Source: an uncultured Clostridia bacterium
Lineage (GTDB): Bacteria; Bacillota; Clostridia; Oscillospirales; Acutalibacteraceae
Length of the DNA: 64,000 nucleotides
NCBI GenBank assembly: GCA_937892115.1
Contig: CALAUI010000026.1
Span: forward strand, 1-64,000
Reading direction: 5' to 3'
The notes under the pieces are model-generated. The model was not told the origin of the DNA, ran no database searches, and saw only the letters and a program-made list of their open reading frames with translations. A program made the position numbers and the translations under genes. Of this stretch, positions 42,829 to 51,184 are shown in pieces (the stretch's first letter is position 1; every line of letters begins with the position of its first letter).

Positions 42829-44532
42829 TTATGCGATTGCTTTTTCTTCATACTTTTTAAGGTTGTTCTCAAGGCTTACAACCTTGTTACATCTTCTAAC
42901 AACATCTTTATCATGAGAGATATATATGATTCCTGCACCGATTTCCTTTGCGTAAGTCTCAAAGTTTGTAAGGACAACATCTCTGCAGATAGAATCCATG
43001 TTAGCTGTAATCTCATCGAAAACATACAGCTTAGGGTGACGGAGATATGCACGGGCAAGAGAGAGCCTCTGCTTCATTCCGCCTGAAAGTTCCTCGGTCT
43101 TTTCGCCGATGGTAAAGTCAAGAGCTTCCTTCGGGTCAATGCTGATAACAGTATCAGAATGATTGCTGCCAACCAGATTAACTTTCTTAAGCGCGTTAAT
43201 AAGTTCGTCATCGCTTATGTCGTCTTCAAGACCGTAGAGCAGATTCTCGCGAATAGTACCTGCGATAAAGAATGACATCTGCGGAGTGTAGTAGAGCATG
43301 GTTGTGAGTTCTTTCTGGTCATAGCTTTCCTGGTCACGACCAAACAGCGAGATGCTTCCCTGCGTGTGGGGATAGTATCTGGTAAGACAACGAATTAAGC
43401 TTGTCTTGCCGCATCCGTTGGCACCCTGAAGTGCCACTATCTTATTGGTCGGAATAGTGATGCTGTCGTACCATGCCAAGGGAGTATCCTTTTCCGGATT
43501 GGTGACAATAACATCTTCTATATGTATTTCATCGTTACAGGTATCCTCTCCAGATGATTCAATACTGAACACATCATCGGAGCCTTTACCGGTAACTTCA
43601 ATTAATGCCTTTGCCTTTATTACCGAGGAGGCAGTTTCATCCATGAAACGATACACCTCATCAATCGGTTTGATAAGCTGCTGGAAGAGAAGGCATACAG
43701 TAATAACGGAACCAGGCGCCATTTCTCCTTTTGATATAAGAAGAATAGAAATAATTAAGAGAATCACCTGAAATGAAATCTTACAAAGCTGTTTGAGGCA
43801 GTCGAATGTTCCCATGTAACGATGATGTCTCTTTTCTGTGCGGCTGATAGCTATAATCCCGGGAAGAAGACGTTTTCTCTCATAATCTTCGGCGTGCATC
43901 CCTCTGATTAATTCAAGATTGGAAATTGACTGGCAAACCTGTCCGTCTAATGCATTCTTCTGACCTACGATGCTTTCTCTAATACCGTTCTGTGAACGAA
44001 TCTGGAATACTGAAATTATTACGGTAAGAACTAAATAGAGAAGCATGATTCCAACTACAAACAATGGTGCGTTAATGAAAACCTGTACAAGTGTGCACGC
44101 TGCAGTAAGAATTGTTGCAAAAACATCATTACACATAATTTTGATTAACTGACTAAATCCTGCAATTCCCTGATTCAGCTGTGCGGTTTTTTCGCCGCTC
44201 AAACTACCATGACAATAAGCAACAGGCATTTTTAAGAGCTTTTCAATGCTGCGTTCCCGTATATCCTTTTCATGGTCGGCAATGACGCAGTCAAGCATTA
44301 CTCTGCGGACAATTGTTATGCATTCTGCTGCAAGATAGATTAAGCCAAATGACAGAATAGCAACCGCACCTTGGGCTATAGTACGAATTACTCCGCTGGA
44401 AATATTTGTATAAAGTTCTCCCAGTTTTACCGGCCAAATTGAGGCAAGCAGTGAACTGGCAAATGCAAGAATGATTATACCAATGCATTTTACCTTCGTC
44501 TTTGTACTCATAATAGCTAAGTATTTTTTCAT
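42829..44532 (-). CDS. ABC exporter, fused membrane and ATPase domains
   Basis: The 567-residue half-transporter has six membrane spans in residues 20-310. Its nucleotide-binding domain has Walker A GANGCGKTS, Q-loop YTPQMSFF, signature LSGGMKQR, Walker B LYVFDEITANMD and H-loop ISHDKDV. It belongs to the ABCB-like exporters of peptides, lipids or drugs and would work as a homodimer. No peptidase C39 domain is present. ATG 44532 follows GAAAGGATATTTAT; 26 upstream codons lack a site. It leads the four-gene run that ends with the ion transporter. Confidence 0.85.
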   Translation of the reverse strand: MKKYLAIMSTKTKVKCIGIIILAFASSLLASIWPVKLGELYTNISSGVIRTIAQGAVAILSFGLIYLAAECITIVRRVMLDCVIADHEKDIRERSIEKLLKMPVAYCHGSLSGEKTAQLNQGIAGFSQLIKIMCNDVFATILTAACTLVQVFINAPLFVVGIMLLYLVLTVIISVFQIRSQNGIRESIVGQKNALDGQVCQSISNLELIRGMHAEDYERKRLLPGIIAISRTEKRHHRYMGTFDCLKQLCKISFQVILLIISILLISKGEMAPGSVITVCLLFQQLIKPIDEVYRFMDETASSVIKAKALIEVTGKGSDDVFSIESSGEDTCNDEIHIEDVIVTNPEKDTPLAWYDSITIPTNKIVALQGANGCGKTSLIRCLTRYYPHTQGSISLFGRDQESYDQKELTTMLYYTPQMSFFIAGTIRENLLYGLEDDISDDELINALKKVNLVGSNHSDTVISIDPKEALDFTIGEKTEELSGGMKQRLSLARAYLRHPKLYVFDEITANMDSICRDVVLTNFETYAKEIGAGIIYISHDKDVVRRCNKVVSLENNLKKYEEKAIA

Positions 44533-44673
44533 ATAAATATCCTTTCTATATTTTTTGATAAGGTTTAACATTTTGTAGTACTTGTTTGCATGTTTTAGTA
44601 CGGCGAACATAAAAAAATCTCCACTTGCTTATATAGTCAAAATGTAGAAATCTGTTTCTGTTGCTAATTTTTG

Positions 44674-45408
44674 TTAACGACTCTTTGCGCGATATGGAAC
44701 GACTACTCCATCAACGATTTTACAGATTTCCAATGCTGTAAATATGTCAGACGATCCATCCTCAAAGCGAACATAAATCTTCTGTGTAAAGTAATCATAA
44801 GGGATGACATCGTCGACGGTACCAAAACCTTTCGCAGGGTGAAGCACTTCGTCACCGATTTCAAAATATGAATTAGGTGTACATTCTTTAATGCGAGCAA
44901 TAGTCCTGCTCGCGGTGTCGGAATCCACTGGAAGCCTATGCCATTTATTTAAATATGAAATGATATTAAACCGTTCCACATCGTCAGCATTACACGCTAC
45001 AACAGCATCGTCTAAGTTCCAGTTTTTGCTTTCAAAATACTCCGGCTGATAGTAACTATTAGGATTGGCACCTACCATCTTGCAAGCCCATTTCCAGTCA
45101 GTATTATGATTTCGAGAACTACCCTTACGGTTAAAATACTTTGAGATACCAGTTACATCCACATAGTAATGTGCATACTCGTGGCGAATCACATCAATAG
45201 CTGCAGCTTCCTTAGTGTTAGGATCATTGAAAAACTTCGGCTTAAAACCAAACATTTTCTCTCCGACATACTGGTAGTAACCAAGAGCATTTCCGTGACT
45301 AGCAAGTTTTATCGGCAGAGAAGCCCCGTTGAGTCCGGTTTTTTCGTCCAAATGCCGGATGATATTGCGAATTTTATCTTCCGTCCAGATTTTTGTGAGA
45401 GTAGACAT
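44674..45408 (-). CDS. SprT-like metalloprotease-domain protein with a small barrel domain
   Basis: The 244-residue protein has a SprT-like domain with the zinc motif HEYAH (near residue 78) in IDVIRHEYAHYYVDVTG, and a downstream NTDWKWACKMVGANP helix typical of the SprT family. Residues about 180-235 (GDEVLHPAKGFGTVDDVIP..YVRFEDGSSDIF) look like a CarD/tudor-type SH3 barrel. SprT-like proteins cut protein-DNA crosslinks or are inactive relatives; here the role is unknown. AAAGGAGATTTGCC precedes the start. Confidence 0.8.
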   Translation of the reverse strand: MSTLTKIWTEDKIRNIIRHLDEKTGLNGASLPIKLASHGNALGYYQYVGEKMFGFKPKFFNDPNTKEAAAIDVIRHEYAHYYVDVTGISKYFNRKGSSRNHNTDWKWACKMVGANPNSYYQPEYFESKNWNLDDAVVACNADDVERFNIISYLNKWHRLPVDSDTASRTIARIKECTPNSYFEIGDEVLHPAKGFGTVDDVIPYDYFTQKIYVRFEDGSSDIFTALEICKIVDGVVVPYRAKSR

Positions 45409-45474
45409 GGCAAATCTCCTTTTACAATTTCATGTACATAAATACGATTTGTTTCTGTCTTTCTCCAACGTGTC

Positions 45475-45513
45475 AAAAAAGAGGACCCAGATGTCATATC
45501 CGAAGTCCTCTTT
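45475..45513 (-). terminator. intrinsic terminator
   Basis: Minus-strand AAAGAGGAC (45513-45505) pairs with GTCCTCTTT and is followed by a T-run (45480-45475). It closes the small-ORF unit at 45562-45893. Confidence 0.75.
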
Positions 45514-45561
45514 AGCCATAGATTTATGCATAGTACAAACCGTTTGAACAAGCGTTACTAA

Positions 45562-45705
45562 TCACAGAACTTCAATTTCGAGGTCTCCACTGTGATATTC
45601 CCAATACTCGTTCAAATCACACATGTTGATATAAATCACATCATCATTTCTATGCTCCCCAATGTAGTCAATTATCTTTGCTGCGTAATCATATGCCGAA
45701 TACAC
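45562..45705 (-). CDS. small hypothetical protein (GTG start)
   Basis: A 47-codon frame reading YSAYDYAAKIIDYIGEHRND and ending GDLEIEVL; GTG 45705 is the only plausible start and has no clear ribosome site. It begins 8 bases after the stop of the next small gene and is followed by a terminator. It may be translated by reinitiation or be the separated second half of that gene. Confidence 0.45.
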   Translation of the reverse strand: MYSAYDYAAKIIDYIGEHRNDDVIYINMCDLNEYWEYHSGDLEIEVL

Positions 45706-45713
45706 TTTTTTAA

Positions 45714-45893
45714 TTATATATTTTTAGACACCGTCTGAATTATGATATCTCCATAATCGTAAACATCGGTTCTATCAGTATTCTTCGGAACAAGATTTCC
45801 ATCTTTATCAAGGTAATAATCATTAGTATAAATTGCGTATTCCTCTTCTTTAGGAACTGCAATTTGGAAGAATAAAGATTTAATGATTAGCAT
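45714..45893 (-). CDS. small hypothetical protein
   Basis: A 59-residue frame from ATG 45893 with AGGAGG 12 bases upstream. It contains YAIYTNDYYLDKDGNLVP, then DVYDYGDIIIQTVS. The length and tyrosine/aspartate-rich content do not point to a known family. It follows the terminator of the TPR operon, so it needs its own promoter or read-through. Confidence 0.5.
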   Translation of the reverse strand: MLIIKSLFFQIAVPKEEEYAIYTNDYYLDKDGNLVPKNTDRTDVYDYGDIIIQTVSKNI

Positions 45894-45924
45894 AAAGTTC
45901 TATAGCCTCCTGCAATAAAAAATT

Positions 45925-45957
45925 CTCCCCATATTCAGGTAATCCTGAATACGGGGA
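45925..45957 (-). terminator. terminator of the VirD4-2/TPR operon
   Basis: Minus-strand CTCCCCGTATTCAGG pairs with CCTGAATATGGGGAG and is followed by AATTTTTTATT, 24 bases beyond the stop at 45981. Confidence 0.8.
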
Positions 45958-45980
45958 GTTGCTGTAATTCTCCAGAAACA

Positions 45981-46949
45981 CTATTCATCCTCGTTGGGAA
46001 ACGGAACAGAGAATTTTTCTTTATAATCGGCTTTTAACTTTGCCAGTTCTTCCGGCGAAAGCAAAGCAACACAATCAGTTAGCAGTTTATTGTACACAGA
46101 CCAGAGATCCAAGGCGGAGACGGTTTTCAGCATTTCATCTACGCTCTCTCTAGAGGACGGCATTTTTTCCAGAAACTCTTCAAGAATTGAATCAAAGTCT
46201 GGATCCTCAATACATTCTACAACATCGTCGAGTGTTTCAAGTGCATAATCTTCTTCAAGCCATTCAGGAAATCCATCGATACTATTTGCCAACCGCAAAG
46301 CTATACTTTTTATCGAGCCCAAGTCACTATGTTCGATTTTCTCATGTCGTAAAAGAAAGAAATGAACCAGTGATCCTTCAACATCACCGGATTTTTCAAC
46401 ATTCTCCCACCATGAACTTACATTAAAGATATCAATATCATTTTCATTAAGATTAGCAAACAGTTCATCAGCCAAACGCCAGTCCTGTTCTTCTCCAGAT
46501 CTCAAAATAAAAGTTAAAGCCATGTTAACAGCACTAAACAAATCTTCATTTTTAAGTCCGTTTTCAAGCAGATCTGCAATTTCACTTATCGAGAATAAGG
46601 ATGAACAGGGAGCTTCGTCTCGCCTTATAATATATGCGAGATTATTTTTTGAACTTATTGCTGAATCCTTGGAAGACTGAATACACCGAATATATGCGTA
46701 ACATGAAAGTTCCGTTCGCCCTCCTTCATACAGTTCCATTGCGAATCTGGAAATAAGATGATTAACATCGCTATTTATCGAAGATACAAAATCAATCCAC
46801 CTGATTATTTCTTCGTCAGAGGAGGCTAACTTTTGCAATTCAAGCAAATCATTTATTAGAGCCGTACGTGTTCCATCCGTATCATTTTCATACCTATTAA
46901 ACAATAATTTTTTACTTATTGCCAATATATTATCATTAAACGTCTGCAA
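45981..46949 (-). CDS. TPR-like helical repeat protein
   Basis: The protein has about 322 residues, almost wholly helical and acidic, with repeat-like helix pairs but no sharp TPR consensus. TTG 46949 is chosen because AAGGAG lies 8 bases before it; an in-frame GTG three codons earlier overlaps that site. It is the last gene of the operon that begins at 50938 and ends at the terminator 45925-45957. Together with the next TPR gene it may form an adaptor for the VirD4-like ATPase. Family uncertain. Confidence 0.65.
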   Translation of the reverse strand: MQTFNDNILAISKKLLFNRYENDTDGTRTALINDLLELQKLASSDEEIIRWIDFVSSINSDVNHLISRFAMELYEGGRTELSCYAYIRCIQSSKDSAISSKNNLAYIIRRDEAPCSSLFSISEIADLLENGLKNEDLFSAVNMALTFILRSGEEQDWRLADELFANLNENDIDIFNVSSWWENVEKSGDVEGSLVHFFLLRHEKIEHSDLGSIKSIALRLANSIDGFPEWLEEDYALETLDDVVECIEDPDFDSILEEFLEKMPSSRESVDEMLKTVSALDLWSVYNKLLTDCVALLSPEELAKLKADYKEKFSVPFPNEDE

Positions 46950-46967
46950 ATCGCTCACTCCTTACAG

Positions 46968-47945
46968 TCATGATTCAACTAGATACAACAATTCAGAATA
47001 ATCGTCTGAAACTTTTATTCCGGATTTTTCTTCAATCATAATAGCCTTGTTACGAAGTTGCTTTTTAAAGCTGCTCCGTCTTTCTTGTTTAAGCGACAAA
47101 TTGAAATCAAGATATATCAGTTTTACGATTTCTTCAGTAAATCCGGCCTCGCTTCTTTGGGCAATGGAGAGTCTGCATAATCCACTTAAATAATATAGAT
47201 ACGGCTCCGATACGGAATCCTGTGTTTGGTTGCAGTCTTTAAGGCTTCGCTCCACCATTTTGAACGCTTCATCATATTTGCCTTTTTCAAATAAGATATC
47301 AGCTAATTTTAAAGCAGCTTTAGGCGCAACATCAAATGTTTCCAGAGCTTTATATAAAACCGATTCTTCAGCTTCATACTCATGGCAGAGATTATCAACA
47401 TTTGCTTCGCAAATAAAAGCTTCCTCATCATTGGGAATATATTTATGAAAATCTGCCACAAGGTTTTTCATTTCACTGATAATCTTATCAATTTCTTTCT
47501 GGGTTTCGGCATTTTGAAAAAGATATGTCAAATATGCAATAGAAAAACTGTAGCCACGCCAATTCCATTTGATTTTAGGCATTTTTAATAATAATTTATA
47601 TATCTCTTTGCAACGCTCTATTCTCCCGCATTTTATTCCGTATGCAAGGAAATCTGCCAACAAATCACAAGTCTTATGTCTGACAAGTCCAGCCTCCAAT
47701 ATATCACATGCAAGACCGAACAACTCACATCTGGCTATATCCACCGCGAGGTTATGATAATCTGACTGTGTGCTGTTTGCATTGACTGCATCATTCTTTA
47801 AAACCTGCTCAATGATTCTTTCAACATCCTGTACAGCATCATTAACCTCATCAATATCACCTGAATGAGATATAATTTGCAAGGATTCTCGAATGAACTG
47901 AGATATATTTCCTATCGGAATTTGGTTTGAAATTATGTTATTCAT
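46968..47945 (-). CDS. TPR-repeat protein coupled to the second VirD4-like gene
   Basis: The 325-residue helical protein has recognisable TPR units, best in ALKLADILFEKGKYDEAFKM and EPYLYYLSGLCRLSIAQR (about 215-265), so it is probably a protein-binding scaffold. AGAGGTAGAGCA precedes the ATG, which overlaps the stop of the VirD4-like gene by 4 bases. That tight coupling suggests equimolar synthesis with the ATPase. Confidence 0.75.
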   Translation of the reverse strand: MNNIISNQIPIGNISQFIRESLQIISHSGDIDEVNDAVQDVERIIEQVLKNDAVNANSTQSDYHNLAVDIARCELFGLACDILEAGLVRHKTCDLLADFLAYGIKCGRIERCKEIYKLLLKMPKIKWNWRGYSFSIAYLTYLFQNAETQKEIDKIISEMKNLVADFHKYIPNDEEAFICEANVDNLCHEYEAEESVLYKALETFDVAPKAALKLADILFEKGKYDEAFKMVERSLKDCNQTQDSVSEPYLYYLSGLCRLSIAQRSEAGFTEEIVKLIYLDFNLSLKQERRSSFKKQLRNKAIMIEEKSGIKVSDDYSELLYLVES

Positions 47946-49654
47946 TGCTCTACCTCTTTCTTAGAATCAATTTCTATTGCCCGTTCTTTAATTCTCTTTG
48001 ATATAGATTCTGCACGCTCAAGTTCTTCAATTTTGGCATTAATCATCTCATTTATATCTAGATTGCCTTCAGATGAATTTGGAACATTGTCTGTTGATGC
48101 TGGCATCGGTTCTTTCTTTCCTGCGATTTCTTCAATTCCGGTCGGCAAAAACGGATTAAAGGATTGTTCTCTGCTTTTTACTCTGGCAATAACATCCATA
48201 GCAGACTGTGGAAGCTGTGAGAAATCAATATTTGATGTTTCTTTTCTTTTGGCAGTTTCCAAATGGATAGATCCTATCCGTTTACCGAATTTATCAATAT
48301 CAAGCAGGTTAACGAGAGCTGGTTTGCTTCTGCCATTAAACAGTAATGCTTGGTTATACTCCTTGTCAAGCTGCTGTAATTCAGAAATTGTTATATTGGG
48401 TTTACCGTCGTTTTTCGTGCCACAAAGTTCAGAAAGATATTTAAGCAGTTCAAGTTCTCTTGAAAAAAGGAAAATAATATTTGTACAGTTTGCGATGATT
48501 GCATCTGTCTCTTCTTCGTAGCGTTTTTTCAGAGCACCCAACGACTGACATGCAATAAGATACCGGATATTACGCGATCTTGCTGCGGAAATCATTGATA
48601 CAAAATCCCCTGTATCTCCGATGACCGGCAACGAAGAGAATTCATCCAATATGTAATTGATTCGTATTTTTGATTGCCCACCGGTTTCGATTGCTTTATA
48701 TATCAAATATTGATAACTTTGCTGTACAAAAAGTGAAACTATACCCGACATACTCGTTTTTTCATCCGGAGTTATTAAGAACACCGCTGTTTTTTTCATT
48801 CCAATTGAAGCAATATCAATAGTGTTATCAGAAAGCATTGCCGTCATGGTTTGATTAATTACAAATGTTCTCAACGCACTGTCCAGTGTTGAAATTACAC
48901 CGGCTCTTGTGTCGTTTGCACTGAGTACTGTTCCACTCAACGCTGCATAAATAAGTTCATTTTCAGAAGCCCATTTCCAAATATCCGTATTCTTGGGATC
49001 TTTTCTTTGACGGTTATTAAACAACTCTCTCTTTAATCTTATCAAATTGGAAATGTTAACTTCAGCGGCAGATAAACCGCTTTCCTTCACATACTCCATT
49101 AATAAGAGAATTAATCCGAATAGAGTATCTGCTGCTGCAATTTGCCAGTACGGATCTTTCTCTGACACATTCGCCAGGCAAACCGATCTTGCAACATCGT
49201 TTGAAAATTCGTTTGCCTTATCAGTGTCATTTTGCATATAGTACGTAAACGGAATCAATAAGGGATTCCACGCAGATCCAACGGATGGGTTACGCAGCGA
49301 CAGCACTATAACATTATAACCTAAATTCTGCAATTCAAGGGAATGTCTTGCAAACAATTCTCCCTTGGTATCGTGTATGATCATACTCTCACCGGCATGG
49401 GAAAGTGTTTTTATCGCAGGCATAATAACTGCTCTTGTTTTCTTGCTTCCGGTTGCGCCAAATACTATCTGGTGATTATCCGACGGATCTATAATCAGCT
49501 TTCCTGTTTCGTCATTGTATAAAAGAGGAAATCCGCCATAATAACCGCGCAAAGAAGGCTTGCCTGAAAATCGGTAATCTTCGATATCTATTTTTGAATT
49601 ATTCTTTTCAATACTTTCAGCTCTGGCAAATGCAGAGATTTCTTTTTTTATCAT
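47942..49654 (-). CDS. second VirD4/TraG-type ATPase
   Basis: The 570-residue protein is a coupling-type motor: VFGATGSKKTRAVIMPA (Walker A region near residue 68), IIHDTKGELFARH, SLRNPSVGSAWNP, and Walker B ILDEFSSLP with an ARSRNIRYLIACQS helix. The Walker A has lysine where the last glycine of GxxxxGK[ST] normally stands. It lacks an N-terminal membrane anchor, so it would be soluble unlike VirD4 proper. AAGGTGAGC precedes the start. Two TPR genes follow. Confidence 0.85.
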   Translation of the reverse strand: MIKKEISAFARAESIEKNNSKIDIEDYRFSGKPSLRGYYGGFPLLYNDETGKLIIDPSDNHQIVFGATGSKKTRAVIMPAIKTLSHAGESMIIHDTKGELFARHSLELQNLGYNVIVLSLRNPSVGSAWNPLLIPFTYYMQNDTDKANEFSNDVARSVCLANVSEKDPYWQIAAADTLFGLILLLMEYVKESGLSAAEVNISNLIRLKRELFNNRQRKDPKNTDIWKWASENELIYAALSGTVLSANDTRAGVISTLDSALRTFVINQTMTAMLSDNTIDIASIGMKKTAVFLITPDEKTSMSGIVSLFVQQSYQYLIYKAIETGGQSKIRINYILDEFSSLPVIGDTGDFVSMISAARSRNIRYLIACQSLGALKKRYEEETDAIIANCTNIIFLFSRELELLKYLSELCGTKNDGKPNITISELQQLDKEYNQALLFNGRSKPALVNLLDIDKFGKRIGSIHLETAKRKETSNIDFSQLPQSAMDVIARVKSREQSFNPFLPTGIEEIAGKKEPMPASTDNVPNSSEGNLDINEMINAKIEELERAESISKRIKERAIEIDSKKEVEQ

Positions 49655-49672
49655 ACGCGCTCACCTTACTTA

Positions 49673-50938
49673 TTATTTCCTTTTTATAGGGTCGTGGGTT
49701 TGCTCAAACTGGTTATCATTTATTTTACAATCGTTCAACAACAAAGAAATCAAATTACTTCTTTCTTCGAGTGATATTTCATCCATTGAGCGAATCAATT
49801 GAATTCTTTGAATAATTTCTTTAATCAACCTATCCGGGGTATTGTAATCTGGGTCAAACAAAATTCTTAATTTTCGTTTTAATATGCGGGTGAAATCTTC
49901 TTGTGATTTTTTCAATTCTCTTGACTCATCGTCAGATTTGTACTCAGCCAAAGCAATAAAATACAATCCAACAATAAAATCATCCCATTTACGGAAACGC
50001 TCATTCGTATCACTAATATTACATATCGCATTTGACCATTCAGCTGGAATAAATTTTTTCACTGTATCATTATCAAAAAGTCCACATAGATTCTCTGTTG
50101 GATATTTTTCCTCAGTAAATATGTTGTTTTTTTCTTCCCAGTTTTTCTTCTTCTCTTGATAAACGTCAAGAATTTTAGCAGTTTCCTCAGGAGTAATACC
50201 ACTACTAATATCAAATGGAATTAAATCTTCAGCTACTATACATCCTTTTAATTTTCCTTTTACCTTTTCAAAAACATCATCCAATCTTTCACCGTTATTA
50301 TTTGAAAAAAACCTATATATTTGCTGGCGTTTTTGAGATACATCCGCACCGTAAATTGTGCCTGTAAGTTCTTCTCCATTCTTATTCTCTGCAAGTGAGA
50401 AAAAGAAAGCAATTTTTTCTTCTTCACTAAGAGCGTTTTTTTCTATCACTTGACCCTTGATTTTTACTTTGCTAAGCGGAGAAAGAAAAATATCAAAAAA
50501 GTCGATATATGTAAAGGCTATAGGTTCCTTATATTTTGTACAATTCAGAACAAATCGGCTTTGCCCTTTTTTCCCAATTAAGTCTGTTGTAGTACAAAAC
50601 TGTCGATGAAAATGTTCATTTATTTCTGTTCGTACTTGTGTCGGATTGCGATAACTGTATTCTGTTTTTTTCCCTAATATAAACTCGTTTGTTTTGAAAA
50701 AATCAATTGTCCTTCCATCTTTAATGTTAACCTTTCCTAACTCGTATAATAGTACTTTATGACGTTCTGTTATCTTATGTTCCAATTCCGCAACACCAAA
50801 AGATATAGGTTCATCTGGAGTATGAATGTTGTAAAAGTAAATATCATGAAATACGCCTATCTTAGCACCTTCAATTTCATCATAGCTTTCACGTGTTTCA
50901 AGAATATAGTCTATTCCATTAACATAAAACTTTCCCAC
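49673..50938 (-). CDS. hypothetical protein, first gene of the VirD4-2 operon
   Basis: The 421-residue soluble protein begins with GTG (GGAGGTGAGAAT upstream). It has a beta-rich first half and a helical, Lys/Glu-rich second half. Distinct patterns are EHFHRQFCTTTDLIGKKGQS and YRFFSNNNGERLDDVFEKVKG. I recognise no family. It is 18 bases upstream of the second VirD4-like gene and divergent from the sigma-like gene, so it is likely co-regulated with the motor operon. Confidence 0.65.
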   Translation of the reverse strand: MGKFYVNGIDYILETRESYDEIEGAKIGVFHDIYFYNIHTPDEPISFGVAELEHKITERHKVLLYELGKVNIKDGRTIDFFKTNEFILGKKTEYSYRNPTQVRTEINEHFHRQFCTTTDLIGKKGQSRFVLNCTKYKEPIAFTYIDFFDIFLSPLSKVKIKGQVIEKNALSEEEKIAFFFSLAENKNGEELTGTIYGADVSQKRQQIYRFFSNNNGERLDDVFEKVKGKLKGCIVAEDLIPFDISSGITPEETAKILDVYQEKKKNWEEKNNIFTEEKYPTENLCGLFDNDTVKKFIPAEWSNAICNISDTNERFRKWDDFIVGLYFIALAEYKSDDESRELKKSQEDFTRILKRKLRILFDPDYNTPDRLIKEIIQRIQLIRSMDEISLEERSNLISLLLNDCKINDNQFEQTHDPIKRK

Positions 50939-51069
50939 ATTCTCACCTCCATATATTTTCTTTCTGCGAATCTTTAGCGAAACTTTCTATCAATTATTTA
51001 TATTTAATTCTATTTACGAACTTTTTGCGACAGAAAAATAATATTTTTTTAATTATTTTGCGTTTTAAG

Positions 51070-51085
51070 TTCGTTCGAGAACGAA
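51070..51085. promoter_or_regulatory. palindromic operator candidate
   Basis: TTCGTTC (51070-51076), two bases, then GAACGAA (51079-51085) form a perfect inverted repeat between two divergent genes. Related half-sites (CGAAC, GCGAA) recur nearby between 50965 and 51060. Confidence 0.5.
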
Positions 51086-51104
51086 ACTAATTTTGATTTA
51101 ATTA

Positions 51105-51136
51105 TATACAGAAGGCAGGACAAGCCATTCTGTATA
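51105..51136 (+). promoter_or_regulatory. stem-loop before the sigma-like gene
   Basis: TATACAGAAGGC (51105-51116) pairs with GCCATTCTGTATA (51124-51136), leaving one bulged base. It lies 50 bases before the start codon and may be an RNA hairpin or a DNA site. Confidence 0.5.
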
Positions 51137-51184
51137 GTCATAATGTCCTCCTTCGAAAATCAAAATCAAAGGAGAATCCACATT

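Noticed and set aside
51070..51085. LexA (SOS) box
   Set aside because: Firmicute SOS boxes have GAAC..GTTC facing inward; here the half-sites face the other way, so a different regulator is more likely.
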